A stretch of 64,000 nt of DNA from the NCBI GenBank assembly GCA_026214975.1, contig CM047810.1:868001-932000 (forward strand). The letters run 5' to 3'. This document shows, piece by piece, positions 1 to 10,662 of this stretch. The position numbers and the translations under genes were made by a program. The stretch's first letter is position 1. Every line of letters starts with the position of its first letter. The DNA is from Gentiana macrophylla. Its lineage: Eukaryota; Streptophyta; Magnoliopsida; Gentianales; Gentianaceae. The notes under the pieces are model-generated. The model worked only from the letters and a program-made list of their open reading frames with translations. It had not been told where the DNA came from and did no database searches.

Positions 1-160
1 TATCATAAATGTGGTGTACCGGTTCATTGACCATTCGACGTTGGTTAAACACTTTATTCTTTCTCAGTAAACTTTTCACCTATCATAAATGCGGTATACC
101 GGTTTATTTACCTTTCGGTATCGGTCAAGAGCATGCTTTTCTCGCCAAACTCTTCATCTA
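1..160. repeat. Two-copy degenerate tandem repeat, ~80 bp unit
   Basis: Bases 1-80 and 81-160 both open with TATCATAAATG followed by GGT-TACCGGTT and continue in register, with scattered substitutions that increase toward the 3' half. The array may extend beyond the left edge of the window. No coding potential is evident. Confidence 0.75.
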
Positions 161-473
161 TACGATTATAAGTCATATATTAAGGCAATCCATGAATTTA
201 GAAGCGTCAAAACGATGAAACAAAAGCCATGAAATTCATAAGTCCGTCTTGAAATATGTCATTTAAATAAATGATTTTGTTCCGAACTACAATTGTTTTT
301 ATAATATTACTTTTTTGTTTTACTTTTTTGTCATTTAATATTATTTTTATAATATTAATTAATCGTCTATTGCAACTTTTTTGGTTATCTCATCATGGAT
401 TTATCGTATATTCAAACACTTTGCATAATGTTGTACTTATTGCTTTAATTAATGATTTACATTTAAAATTATA
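161..473. other. AT-rich intergenic stretch
   Basis: Low-complexity T-rich DNA. The reading frame across it is only hydrophobic poly-Phe/Leu/Ile of the kind AT-rich DNA gives by chance. No gene or element boundary is visible. Confidence 0.5.
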
Positions 474-755
474 TTCCCTCTGTTTTTTTTATCTGTCACA
501 TATTCTGTTTTTATTTATCTGTCATTTTACATTTTCAATGCATCATTTATTATTATTTTTTTCCTCATTTATCAATAGAGTATTTACATCTCCAATAAAA
601 AAATAAATTTCCAATACTAAAACTCTTTTATCAACAAAGTATCTATATCTCCAATAAAAAAAAATACATTTTCAATACTATATTTTAGACATATTAATTA
701 TTTTCTTAATTTGTGTGATTCTTCTCTCTACGACAGATAAAAAAAACGGATAGAG
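474..755. mobile_element. Stowaway-like MITE (Tc1/mariner type)
   Basis: The left end reads TTCCCTCTGTTTTTTTTATC and the right end, reverse-complemented, reads CTCTATCCGTTTTTTTTATC, giving terminal inverted repeats of about 25 bp. TA dinucleotides flank both ends (472-473 and 756-757), as expected for Stowaway elements. The inside is AT-rich and non-coding. Confidence 0.75.
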
Positions 756-776
756 TATTATGGTATCAATCTAGTA

Positions 777-1028
777 CTCCCTCGTCTCATAATATAAGGT
801 CTTTTGATCATTTCACACAGTTTAAGAAAACATAATGAATGAGTTGTTTTTTAATATTTCAATGCAAAATATTGTATTGTTTTTTTTTTTTTGGAATTAA
901 TAATAATATTACATTGTTTAGTGTGAAAGTAAAAACCATGCATTTAATATTGTATTGTTTTATGAGAAGGACTTATATTTTGGGACACTATTAAAAAGCC
1001 AAAAAGACTTATATTACGGGACGGGGAG
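777..1028. mobile_element. Stowaway-like MITE
   Basis: Starts CTCCCTCGTCTCATAATATA and ends with an inverted copy (ATATTACGGGACGGGGAG), bounded by TA at 775-776 and 1029-1030. It is about 250 bp and non-coding. An internal ACTTATATT..GGGAC motif near 970 repeats the right terminus. It lies 21 bp from the preceding MITE but is a different family copy. Confidence 0.85.
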
Positions 1029-1494
1029 TATATTTTTACCAAATTGCCATATGCATGAACCGCATTTTACTTGGCAACTCATTCCAAAATTAAAGGCAAG
1101 TACAGTGTATCGGCAGTTTACGTACATTGAACCATTAAGATATATCATTTGTATTAAATGTCATGCACAATATAAGTAACTAGTTATAAACTCATGCATT
1201 GTATGAGAACGTATGACAATATTATTACCCGATATAGTCAAAAACAGACAATACAACATGTCTAAAAGTTATACTGATGTCAATAATTATGGTTATATTA
1301 CTGCTTTTAGCATTGCACGGGAGAACGTATATTTCAATAGAAGAATTTTTTTGAAGGATGAAAAGAAGATTTTATTGGCATATTTGTTACGCAGGAATTG
1401 AATATAACATGTAGGATTTGAATGAAACAAACTATATAAAAGATGACGCATTGAGTGATTGATAGAGCAATGTAGTGAATTAAGATTGGCTTGA
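1029..1494. other. Intergenic stretch, nothing recognised
   Basis: AT-rich DNA with short chance reading frames only. No repeats, splice-site series or conserved protein motif was seen. Confidence 0.5.
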
Positions 1495-1945
1495 GTAGGG
1501 TATGATATAGGCGAAGGGGTGGGGTAACCCTACGTCATACCCATTGCACCCTACCTCTCTTCCCACCCTGCCCTACCCACCATCCTATCCTATCCTACCC
1601 TACCCGATATCACCATATCTTACCCTCGACATCCTACCTACCTTACCCATTACATACACTACTCCACTTTCATCCACCCCAACCCCTACCCTACCCCACC
1701 TTACCCATCATACCACCCTACCTTACCCACCATCCCACCCTTCTCTACCCAACCCACCACCCCACCGTACCCTACTCACCACCCAACCCTACCTTACCCT
1801 ATCCACCATTCCACTATACCTTATCTTACCCACCACACCACCATACCTTACCTTACCCACTACCCCAACCTATCCTACCCTACCCAACCCTCCCAACCCT
1901 ACCTTACCCACCACTTCACCCTACCCTACCCATTACCCCAAAATA
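1495..1945 (+). repeat. Cytosine-rich degenerate array (TACCCTACCTTACCCACC-type)
   Basis: About 430 bp of the plus strand is built from variants of TACCCTACCTTACCCACCA, almost without G. At the left edge the strand bias flips: a short G-rich piece (AGTAGGGTATG...GGGGTGGGG, about 1495-1525) is followed directly by AACCCTACG and then C-rich DNA. The long Pro/Thr/Tyr/Leu reading frame across it is an artefact of the repeat. It resembles, but is not, the plant telomere repeat CCCTAAA. A related array with the opposite dominant strand lies at 56.35-57.34 kb. Confidence 0.85.
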
Positions 1946-1960
1946 TTTGACATTAAATGG

Positions 1961-3419
1961 TGATGACGCTTAAAATAGTCTATCCTACGACATCAACATT
2001 ATATCCATTATGAGCTAAAAATAGTTGTTTCGACCTATAAATATGAACCATTTGAGTTGAATGTCATATGTCGGGTTCGTGAGTCGAGTAATTTGCACTT
2101 AACGTTTATTTTCCTCATTTCGATATTATTTCGTGCGTTATTTGATTATTTTCAGGATACGAAATATTGGGCTGAGCATTGTGGACGAATCTGGAGTGGA
2201 CTAAACGAAAAGATTGGGCCTAGGGTATCCCAGAACCTTCCAAGCTAAGTCGACAGAGAGAAAATGACAAAAATAACCCCGGTAAATCAGGGTATGCCGT
2301 CGGGTTACCGAGAGTCCAGAATCTTCTAAAACGCGTTTTCTTGGATGGTGAGTAGATCTAGGTGTTTCTAAGTCGGTTTATGTAACTATAAATAAGAGGC
2401 TTCGCCTCAGAATTCAGGGTGCCCACTTTTTGAGTTCATTGTACCTCAAAACTTACAATTATTACGCAATAAAAGTACTTTATTTTATTTTATGAGTTCT
2501 GGTCGGAGAGACGACGAAGTCGCCGCCTAGGAAGAGATCCCAGGGGGATCTACACTCGTCTTCGAGGGTATGATTTTCTGTCTTTTCCAAAATATAGATA
2601 TGTCGTTGTTCTACTTGACTAGTATGTGCTAATTGTTTATTTAGTTTAATTATGTTGTAGTTAGTTTATTTTACCCCATGTATGTATAGATCTAATTCGT
2701 TGGTGAAGAAATCATGGAATAGTGATTGCGTTCATCGCATCTGCGACGGTTACCGCTAGATTTGAATACCTAGTAAATTACTAGTTCATGATAATCGGCG
2801 CCAACTACGTTGATCGACAAGATTTAATTTACATGTTAGTAGCCTGATCAACTATTTGCAAGTCATCGTAAATTAGCATGAAGTACTAATAGTGAAGTGT
2901 TAGTTTGGACATAGTCTTGATGGACCCTAGGAACGTGTTAATCAGTGTCGATAGCAGCCTAGGCGGGTTAGCGGTATGGGTTAACGCTCAATACCGGCAA
3001 TTCTAGAACTTATCGTGTATGGGCTATTACGGACCAATTAAGGAGGGTAGCTTGCGTATAGATTGTCTACTACCATGGTCGGAGTAGATAGGGTTATGAG
3101 TTGTACCCGTAGCTGACAATGAATTAAAATTTACCAATGGGGAGGACTATTGCATGTGTGGGGGGAATAACTAATCACTCATAATTAGACTAATACCTTA
3201 GAAACTCTTGTTTTCTCCGTGTGAATTAGCGTAGTATTGTTAGTTCATGGCACCAATTTTACTTCTGTCTATATTTTAGTTGTTCGTAGACCATATTTGT
3301 GACAAGCTCAATCTCGATAATCTGCGTTCTTACGAGTCTCTGTGGGATCAACATTGACTCGCCAGTACTCTACTACATTCGACTAGTCCTATTGCTAGTA
3401 AGTGCTTTGCGCGTGATCA
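1961..3419 (+). mobile_element. Probable solo LTR of a Tat/Athila-type element
   Basis: The candidate ends TGATGACGC...GCGTGATCA form a short imperfect inverted repeat with TG/CA termini. The unit has LTR anatomy: a TATA box (TATAAATA, 2387-2394), AATAAA near 2467, and a 3' segment CTCTGTGGGATCAACATTGA like the CCCTGTGGATCGACC segment near the end of the LTRs at 45940 and 50237. The flanks (TTTGACATTAAATGG and CGTGGCTAATTTG) both look like the AT-rich tandem repeat to its right, so it probably inserted into that array. The putative target duplication (AATGG/CGTGG) is only partly conserved, so the ends are tentative. Confidence 0.5.
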
Positions 3420-4890
3420 CGTGGCTAATTTGTACCGGATGACATAATCTAATAATATCTCGTATTAATTAGAATCTTTGATATTAGTTATTTTTCAAAA
3501 TGTAATATAATAAGGCAACTAATTTGTATGGATGACAATAATGTAAGAATATTTTGTATTCATCGGTAAATCTGAATATAATTATTTTTAAAAACGTAAT
3601 TTAACATAAGAATATTTGGCTTTAATTGTGGTGGCTAATTTATAGGGGATGTAATTAATGCAAAAATATTTCGCATTAAAAGGCATATTGGGGATTAGAT
3701 ATTTTTTAAAATATAATTTAATGTTAAAATATTTTGCATTAATTGGTGAAATTGAATTGTATCATTTTTTAAATATTATAATTTAATGCAAAAATATTTC
3801 ACATTAAATGACATATTTGAGTTTAGATATTTTTTTAAAATATAATTTAATGTTATAATATTTTTCATTAATTGGTAAATTTAAATTTATCATTTTTTAA
3901 ATATTATACTTTAATGAAAAAATATTTCTCATTAAGTGCTATAAATTTAAGAATATTTGGCATTAATTGGGGTGAGAAGCTTATATGGATGTATTTAATG
4001 TCTGAATATTTCACATTAAATGACATATTTGAGTTTAGATATTTTTCAAAATGTTATTTAATGTTAGAATATTTTTCATTAATAGATAAAATTGAATTTA
4101 CCATTTTTTAAATATTATAATTTAATGAAAAAATATTTCACATTAAGTGCTATAAATTTAAGAATAGTTGACATTATTTTGGGATGACTAATTTATAAGA
4201 GATGTATTTAATATCTGAATATGTCGCATTAAATGACACATTTGAATTTATATATTTATGAAAATCTAATTTAATGTTAAAATATTTCACATTAAGTGTC
4301 ATAATGTTATGAATATTTGACATTACATATGACTAATTTATAATTGAATTTGAATATTTTTAAAAATGTAATATAATTTAAGAATGTTTGGTATTAATTA
4401 GGATGGTTAATTTGTTGGAAATGATTATTGTGGTTTATCAGTAATTTAAATTTTACCCTAACTGTTTATTAAGCAAGGAAGCACAATGACAATAATATAT
4501 TAGACTGAACAAAGAAACTATATAAAACGAAACTAAGAGAATTTCACGTTTTTTAATATTATACTTAATAAAAAATATTTTGCATTAAGTGCCATAATTT
4601 TTAGATTATTTGCATTAATTGTGGTGGTTAATTTATAATGTATGTATTTAATTGTTTAATATTTTGTATTAAATAACATATTTGAGTTTATATATTTTTC
4701 AAAATGTAATTTAATGTTATAATATTTCGTATTGATCGGTAAAATTCAATTTGTCATTTTTTTAATATTATAATTTAATGCAAAAATATTTTGTATTAAA
4801 TTCCATATTTGAATTTATTTATTTTCAAAATTTAATTAAATATAAGAATATTTGAAATTAATTTAGGTGGGTAATTTGTAGGGATGTAGG
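3420..4890. repeat. AT-rich satellite-like tandem array, ~210 bp period
   Basis: Phrases such as TTAATGTTA-AATATTTTTCATTAAT, ATTTTTTAAATATTATA and CACATTAAATGACATATTTGA recur in the same order at about 3.72, 3.85, 4.06 and 4.27 kb, a period near 210 bp. Copies then become shuffled and truncated up to about 4.88 kb. Each unit also contains shorter inverted motifs (AAATATTT.CATTAA). No coding potential. Confidence 0.7.
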
Positions 4891-5500
4891 AAATCATTAT
4901 TGCAGTTTATAGGAACTTAAATGTTATCATAATTGTGTATTACTCAAGGAAGAAAACAATTTTAGATTAGATAGAACAAACAAACTTAAAAATAAAAATA
5001 AAAAAACGAAATGAAGACAACAATTTTTTTCCCGCCAATTATATATATAATTCATGGATATCAATTCATTTAATTTAATTAAACAAAGCTTAGAATATGT
5101 GAAAATTACGCACCTTCACCCGTGACAAAATATTGTTTCCTTGATTTTATTCAACACTGATTTTATCAAATTTCTCGAACCCCTCGTGTTCATCTACCAC
5201 CAACTGTCTAAAATACCAGAAGCCGTGTAAAATTGACAACAAAAATCATTGTTATAAAAAACCCAAAATCAATTAAAATCATTGGTTGATTATTGATTAT
5301 TAAATTAAAACCGTAAATAAAAATACAAAAATGAAAATCATCAAATTACTTGGTTAATTATTGATTTTAAAATACAAAAATGAAATATCTATTAAATTTT
5401 TTGATTGATTATTAATTAAATCATTGAAAACTTATAATACATAAAACCAAAAATGGAAAATGACAATCAATGAAAAATACAAAAAATAAAAGGAAAAATT
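4891..5500. other. AT-rich DNA with dispersed direct repeats
   Basis: From 5220 the sequence repeats phrases such as TTGATTATTGATTATTAAAT, AATACATAAAACCAAAAATG and GAAAATTACAAAAAATA. The same phrases occur in the same orientation at 9040-9460, on the other side of the inverted-repeat-bounded region. No gene was seen. Confidence 0.5.
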
Positions 5501-5625
5501 AGTTTATAGTCCATTTTTTCCTCCTTAATTAAGTGCTAATCCTGCTTTAATTTTTTAGTTGCATTAAGGACAAATAAATTCCACCGGACGAATATACCCC
5601 TATTCTCTCACGGTGTTTTTCTTTC
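5501..5625 (+). repeat. Left arm of an imperfect inverted repeat
   Basis: Contains GTCCATTTTTT, then TTAGTTGCATTAAGGACAAA, TAAATTC and ATACCCCTA. The reverse complement of 8905-9005 carries the same blocks in the same order (GTCCACTTTTT, TTGCAATAAGGACAAATAAA, ATACCCTTA). Together the arms bound about 3.4 kb. They could be transposon terminal repeats. No target duplication could be fixed. Confidence 0.55.
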
Positions 5626-5942
5626 AAATTTGGTACTTGAGAAACCACCACCACTGATTGCGATTCAAATTGCTGTTCAATCAAATCTAGACAATCGTTG
5701 CATATTTCTTCATCTCGATTATTATCAGGCGAAGAACTTACGGTTTCAATTTCGAAATCGCTGAAATTAAGGCGCCTCCCTTTGAGTTTACCGCTTGCGA
5801 TGGTGGCTTTTCGATCTCGTAAAGCTTCTTGAATTGTGAAATCGTTAGTCCTCACTTTCCATGATTCGTTTGAAGGATATTTGATATTCAGTTGCAGGGA
5901 AGACATAATTCTGGCCGGAGTAGTATGGAAGCAGTTCAACAT
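5547..5942 (-). CDS. Hypothetical protein, possibly a 3' exon
   Basis: A 131-residue open frame on the minus strand, polar and acidic, with a basic patch DRKATIASGKLKGRR at about residues 43-57. The frame stays open upstream of the first ATG, through an acidic DDDDDE run, to about 6060, so the real start may lie further up or in an upstream exon. I do not recognise the family. The last residues (GGIYLSLMQLKN) fall inside the inverted-repeat arm, and the opposite arm at 8.93 kb encodes a similar IYLSLLQLKK string. The ORF could therefore be part of a duplicated or mobile unit rather than a host gene. Confidence 0.3.
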   Translation of the reverse strand: MLNCFHTTPARIMSSLQLNIKYPSNESWKVRTNDFTIQEALRDRKATIASGKLKGRRLNFSDFEIETVSSSPDNNRDEEICNDCLDLIEQQFESQSVVVVSQVPNLKEKHRERIGVYSSGGIYLSLMQLKN

Positions 5943-6060
5943 TAATGTCTCATCATCATCATCATCATCGAAAGAGGAATTGCAATTGGAAGGAAGCTTT
6001 TGTAATTGTAATTGATGATGATTGAAACTGTACCATTTGCAAGCGAGTATGATATGCTTA

Positions 6061-7084
6061 TCAAGTTACTCCACTAGCTGTTGCAATTGAGTCACTTGAA
6101 TTGGTTGTACACTTGACGTAAACAGGAATCGGGATTGGGCTTGAATATCATGAATCATGATATCATAATCTCTGATAAAGACCGGGTTCTCAAACATGGT
6201 AAGGTTTTCAATGTTTCTCTTAGGTTTTGGAGTCTTCAATGTAAGATGAATGAACCAAAAATGAAATGTTTTTTTTTCCTGTTTTGCTAGCAGACACAAT
6301 CATTGCTTGATGGAATTCTGTGAAAGTTGTTATCACATTGAGTTCAAAAGCCGTGAAGGCGGTTATGCACTAATTTAATGAGGACGACGATTGAGCAGAA
6401 GGTAAATAAAAATCTGTCTATTAGGAAACATGTGCATGATTTTGATTTGCATAGATTATGGTTGTATGTTTTGTTGCACCAATGTATCTCTCCGTTCTTC
6501 TGGTTAAGACATTGAATATTGAATTTGATCATGTTTTAGCATTGGCTATTCTCTACTTATTTTTCTTGACAGATGTTGGTTGTAATACAAAGCCAAGAGC
6601 TTTTCCATTCTGGGTGCAATGCTTCTTGGTTGCAGTTTGAAGCTCTTGCTATGCTACACATTTTCACCAATGAATTATGCTAATGTTAAAAGGTCGTGTA
6701 TAGCTTTGTGGCTTGAAATGTTGTGTTCCGACTACTTATAGGTTGAATTTGGTCACATTCATCTACGATTTTTTTGGTTATGTTCATTCATAGTTGGTCG
6801 AGTTGTGTCTTTTGCTCTGTTTTTGGATAGCATGTTGTTATTGGGCAGAATTTTGTAACATAATCTTTATCAGCACTTTGCTGATAATTGTTATGGTATA
6901 TTTTTCTAAATGGTAATTTCCCGAGTTTCATGGGACGAATCAATTACAGAAAAGGCTACTAAAGGTTCCGAGAATTCAGCTCACTATGTGCTTGACGATT
7001 TACCCAAGCCGGTTCCAACAGCATTCTTATCTTTTTCTCTGACGTTGCAGTCGAAGAGTCTTCTTCTCTTTGTTGCATATGATA
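6061..7084. other. Unassigned region within the inverted-repeat-bounded block
   Basis: Contains short frames on both strands (for example 6066-6299 minus) without recognisable motifs. It may hold introns or upstream exons of the minus-strand ORF at 5547-5942, but no consistent splice model could be built. Confidence 0.3.
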
Positions 7085-7345
7085 TTGTGTCCCTTGATTT
7101 AAGTAAATGAGCCTTATATGAGCCAGATATGTGTGCCTTGAAGTAGTCACTTGAATTAAGCCTTAAATGAGCCCGATACTGATACTGATATTGATACTGT
7201 TAGAGATATTGTATGCCTTATATGAGCCTTATATGAGCCAGATATGATATCGTGTCCCTTGAATTAAGCCTTAAATGAGCCTTATATGAGCCAGATATAT
7301 GTGCCTTGAAGTAGTCACTTGAATTAAGCCTTAAATGAGACTGCT
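7085..7345. repeat. Tandem/interspersed repeat with TTATATGAGCCAGATAT units
   Basis: Units of the type TTAAATGAGCCTTATATGAG, CCAGATATGTGTGCCTTGAA and GTAGTCACTTGAATTAAGCC occur three times here, in complete or partial form. The array also holds a short GATACTGATACTGATATTGA microrepeat. The same unit recurs at 8395-8480. Confidence 0.75.
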
Positions 7346-7549
7346 ATGGGAGAATCAAGAAGGTATTCTGTTTGAAATGAACAGATTATGTCTTCATTTT
7401 GTTCGACTCAAATGTGTGTGTAAACCTGGATTTTGATCTGTTTTTTGGTGTGCAACTTTTTCGATTACAGAATACAAGAAGATGGTGCTGAAGTTATACA
7501 AGCCTTCATAAGCCTACTGCAATTACTACAAAGAAGAAGAAACAAAGGC

Positions 7550-7933
7550 AGCTGCACAGATTATGGAATTCAAAGGCAGCGGCGAAATTGTCGAGTCTAG
7601 ATACCTTGTTAAAGGAACCTGAGCCTCACGACGAAGGTAGTTCACCGAAAGAAAACGGTAATAGACATTCGGATGATGAAGAAGCATGGGAACGATTGTT
7701 TAAGGCTTATGTCTACTACAAGAGAAATCCGATTGACATGGTGGCCTAATGTGATTGAACCCAAGAACAAGAAGAGGCCTAAAAGAAATGATGCTAAAGA
7801 AAAATTAGTATCGAAACATGCTCCGAAAAGAAGTAAATATGAGTGCTTGAACTGTAAGAAGACATTCAGTTCATATCAAGGACTTGGGGGACATAGACCT
7901 TGCAACAAAAAACCGAAAGAAGAGTCCTTTTGA
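7550..7933 (+). pseudogene. C2H2 zinc-finger protein fragment
   Basis: The frame from 7673 ends with YECLNCKKTFSSYQGLGGHR followed by PCNKKPKEESF and a stop. This has the plant C2H2 form C-x2-C-x3-F-x5-Q-x-LGGH, with QGLGGH in place of the usual QALGGH. The expected second histidine is a cysteine or is missing (GGHRPCNKK where GGHRASHKK is common). Upstream coding-like sequence (acidic, EPEPHDEGSSPKENG) lies in another frame that ends at a stop near 7747, so a frameshift or unseen intron separates it from the finger. The basic stretch KNKKRPKRNDAKEK could be a nuclear localisation signal. It sits between arms of an inverted repeat, so a captured fragment inside a transposon is possible. Confidence 0.45.
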
Positions 7934-7939
7934 GCCTGA

Positions 7940-8000
7940 TACTGATCGACATCGATACGGATAATCGATGCGTCGACGTCGATCATCGATCATCGATATT
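7940..8000. repeat. ATCGAT/GATCATCGAT palindromic cluster
   Basis: Dense short palindromes (ATCGAT, GTCGAC, GATCATCGATCATCGAT) immediately follow the zinc-finger stop codon. A second cluster of GATCATC units is at 8488-8542. Confidence 0.6.
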
Positions 8001-8269
8001 GTGTGCCTTAATGCAATATATAGGCCTAGTTCATAGGCTTACTGTGTGCCTTGGCGTGCTGAGGTTTTTGATCTACATTGTATCATCATGTAATAGATAG
8101 GCCTAATTCATAAGCTTACTAAACTTGTAATTCAGCACCTTGTGAATTCCGGGCATGATAATTTAGTTCTTTGAACTTGAATATCCTTCTTATAATTTGG
8201 CTGATAGTTCAGACTGTTTCAGACTTGTATTCATCTTCTATGTATTACCTTTTAGTCTGATGTACCTTT

Positions 8270-8550
8270 TAGGCTTAATTCAAGTGATTAACTACTGAAC
8301 CTGCATGTTATAAACACCACACCTTCATCAAGTCAATCTATGATATTCCTTTTATCAATCAAAACCACATAAACTTGACATAGGCTTAATAGTTAATCAC
8401 TTGAATTAAGCCTTAAATGAGCCTTATATGAGCCAGATATGTGTGCCTTGAAGTAGTCACTTGAATTAAGCCTTAAATGAGCTTGATATTGATCATCGAT
8501 CATCGATATTGTTTCATCGATCATCGATCATCGATCTCATTTAGTGTAAA
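8270..8550. repeat. Repeat of the 7.1-kb unit with a local inverted copy
   Basis: AGGCTTAATTCAAGTGATTA at about 8271 is the inverted form of TAATCACTTGAATTAAGCCT at about 8394. This is followed by a full TTATATGAGCCAGATATGTG unit and then GATCATCGATCATCGAT repeats up to 8542. Confidence 0.65.
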
Positions 8551-8564
8551 TGCTGCGATTAAAT

Positions 8565-8850
8565 TCGGCTTTCAAATACTACGTCGAAAAGGTATCAAAT
8601 GAGGTCTCAAAATGAAGATAAAAAAATGAACTTTGGTGAAACAATTTTGATGATCGGTGTTCTAAATCAAAAGTTACGGTCGTTTATAAGAAAATCGCTC
8701 CGGTTAATGCAAATATTTTTTCGGCTTTCAAAATTTACGTCGGAAGGGTATCGTATTTGGGCTCAAATTAAAGAGGAAAAAAAATGAATTTTGGTGAAAA
8801 AATTTCGATGATCGGAGTTATAAATCAAAAGTTACGGATGTTTGAAAAAA
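8565..8850. repeat. Degenerate two-copy tandem repeat, ~145 bp
   Basis: TTCGGCTTTCAAA-TACGTCG, then GGTATC, then AAAAATGAA-TTTGGTGAAA and AATCAAAAGTTACGG occur twice in order (from about 8570 and about 8718). It lies just inside the right inverted-repeat arm. Confidence 0.65.
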
Positions 8851-8904
8851 AAAAAAAACAACAACAACATCAGCCATCTCAGCATCAGCGCGTGTTCATG
8901 AATC

Positions 8905-9005
8905 ATGAGTAAGGGTATTTGTGTCACATAGAATTTATTTGTCCTTATTGCAATTAAAAAAAGGAGTGTGTCCTCTTTATTTATTTTGTATTAAAAAGTG
9001 GACTT
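8905..9005 (-). repeat. Right arm of the imperfect inverted repeat
   Basis: The inverted counterpart of 5501-5625. It shares GGGTAT, GAATTTATTTGTCCTTA, TTGCAA and AAAAGTGGAC in order. Further AT-rich similarity outside the arms is in direct orientation, so the arms themselves are the inverted unit. Confidence 0.55.
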
Positions 9006-9039
9006 TTCCCTCAATCTCTCATAATAAAATCAGTTTAAA

Positions 9040-9460
9040 ATAGAAAAAAAAAATTTCATGAAAATATTTGATTGAGTAATGATTATTAAATTAAAAAAAG
9101 TAAATAAAACATAAAACCATCAAACTAAAAACTACTAATACATAAAAACGAAAAGAAAGAATAACTGAAAATTACAAAAAATATATTAAAAATAATGAAT
9201 CAAAGTGGACATCAAATCATATAGATTAAATTCTTTTTTTTTTGTTGATGAAAATATAGATTAAATTCTTGGATTGAGTAATGATTATTAAATTAAAAAC
9301 AATAAATAAAACATAAAAATCATCTAATTAAAAATTAATAATACATAAAACCAAAAATGAAAAAGGAAAGAAAAAATATCTGAAATTACAAAAAATAAAT
9401 ATAATCAATTAAAAATAAATGAATCAAAGTGGACATCAAATCATTCAGATTAATTAAATC
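9040..9460. repeat. Two ~190-bp degenerate direct repeats
   Basis: TTGATTGAGTAATGATTATT, ATTAAAAA.TA.TAATACATA and GAATCAAAGTGGACATCAAA recur in order at about 9070-9230 and 9260-9440. They resemble 5220-5500. Confidence 0.6.
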
Positions 9461-9700
9461 ATAAGGAATTCAATTCAACGTAGAGAATAAAAACGATGAC
9501 CGTGGAACCAAAAATCCAAAATTAAATTGGAAGGAAATCATAAAGAATTCAATTCAGCGTAGAGAAGAAAAACGATGACCGTGGAACCAAAAATCCAAAA
9601 TCAAAATGCGAAGGAAATCATAAAGAATTCAATTCAACGTAGAGAATAAAAACGATGGCCGTGGAAAAAAAATCCAAAATTAAAATGTGAAGGAAATCAT
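9461..9700. repeat. Three-copy ~80-bp tandem repeat
   Basis: The unit AATCATAAAGAATTCAATTC, then AACGTAGAGAATAAAAACGA, then TGACCGTGGAACC and AAAAATCCAAAAT is repeated three times with few changes. Copies begin near 9469, 9537 and 9618, and each starts with an EcoRI-like GAATTC. Confidence 0.85.
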
Positions 9701-10226
9701 ACCGCAAGTCGTGTGCAATCTCCACTGAGATATGAAATGTCTAGATATGAAGATGATTACTGACTTACTGTGGTGATAATTGTTGTAGGAGTGTAAATTT
9801 GTTCCAGAAAAAAAAAACACACACTTTAAGGAAAAAAGAATTTGAGTTGGATGATATGTTGTCAAGCTTTTTCTATTTAAGAATAAAAAACCACCACAAA
9901 AATTACTCCTACAATTTGACACCACATTTATTGGAGCAATGATATTTGAATTGGATGATATTCTGTATTTAATGTGGCGATTTTTTTTCATGGATGATAT
10001 TTAGTATTTAATGGGGCGATTTTTTTTTTTAAATGGGTACAACCGAGTTTGGAGCGGGTAATTGGGTTTAAATTCCTTCGTCTATATATTCTATATATAT
10101 GTATAGATAGATATTAGTTGGAACCAATAAAATAATTGGTGAGTCTTATATAGTACTACAACAAATTATGACATGTGGGACCGTGTGTTACAACAAATTT
10201 TGACAATGGTTGTGACATAAGTGTTA
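9701..10226. other. Intergenic stretch
   Basis: AT-rich. A short duplicated phrase (GGATGATATT.GTATTTAATG plus GGCGATTTTTTTT) occurs at about 9953 and 9990. No gene is supported; the 103-residue minus-strand frame has no recognisable feature. Confidence 0.4.
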
Positions 10227-10461
10227 CTCCCTCCGTCTCAAAATGTTTGGGAGGTTTGACTTTTCAACAGCTTACGAAACGTCTAATTAATTCTTCGAAT
10301 TTCATCAAATGATCTAATACTTATTACATTTATGTAATTTAAGTTTCACTTTACCATAACCCTAATAATATTACATCAATTAACGAAATTCCAATGATTA
10401 ATTAGACTTTTCGTAAGAGGCTGAAATAGTGAAAGTCCCAAACATTTTGTGACGGAGGGAG
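10227..10461. mobile_element. Stowaway-like MITE
   Basis: The left end CTCCCTCCGTCTCAAAATGT and the right end ACATTTTGTGACGGAGGGAG are near-perfect inverted repeats, flanked by TA at 10225-10226 and 10462-10463. It is about 235 bp and non-coding. It is one of the clearest MITEs in the window. Confidence 0.9.
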
Positions 10462-10662
10462 TATAATATAAAGGTTTTATATCTCTCTTTCTTTTTCAGG
10501 AAACAGTTTTTCTATGACAATTTGATGATGACGACTAAGTTAGAAGAGATTTTATAATGCAATCTTCGTAACAAGCGTAATGCAATATAATCATATATTT
10601 TTGTTTTCTTTCACCTTAAGCACCATTTTTTTTTACTTAGAAGAAACTTTCATTAGCAAAAG

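Noticed and set aside
1495..1945. Interstitial telomere repeat
   Set aside because: Units are CCCTACC/TTACCCACC, not the plant CCCTAAA; no run of exact telomere repeats is present.
1544..1963. 139-residue Pro/Thr/Tyr/Leu-rich open frame
   Set aside because: It is a by-product of the cytosine-rich repeat. No start context, no domain, and the frame ends where the array ends.
7940..8542. CRISPR-like array of GATCATC repeats
   Set aside because: Short palindromic microrepeats without unique spacers, in a plant nuclear context.
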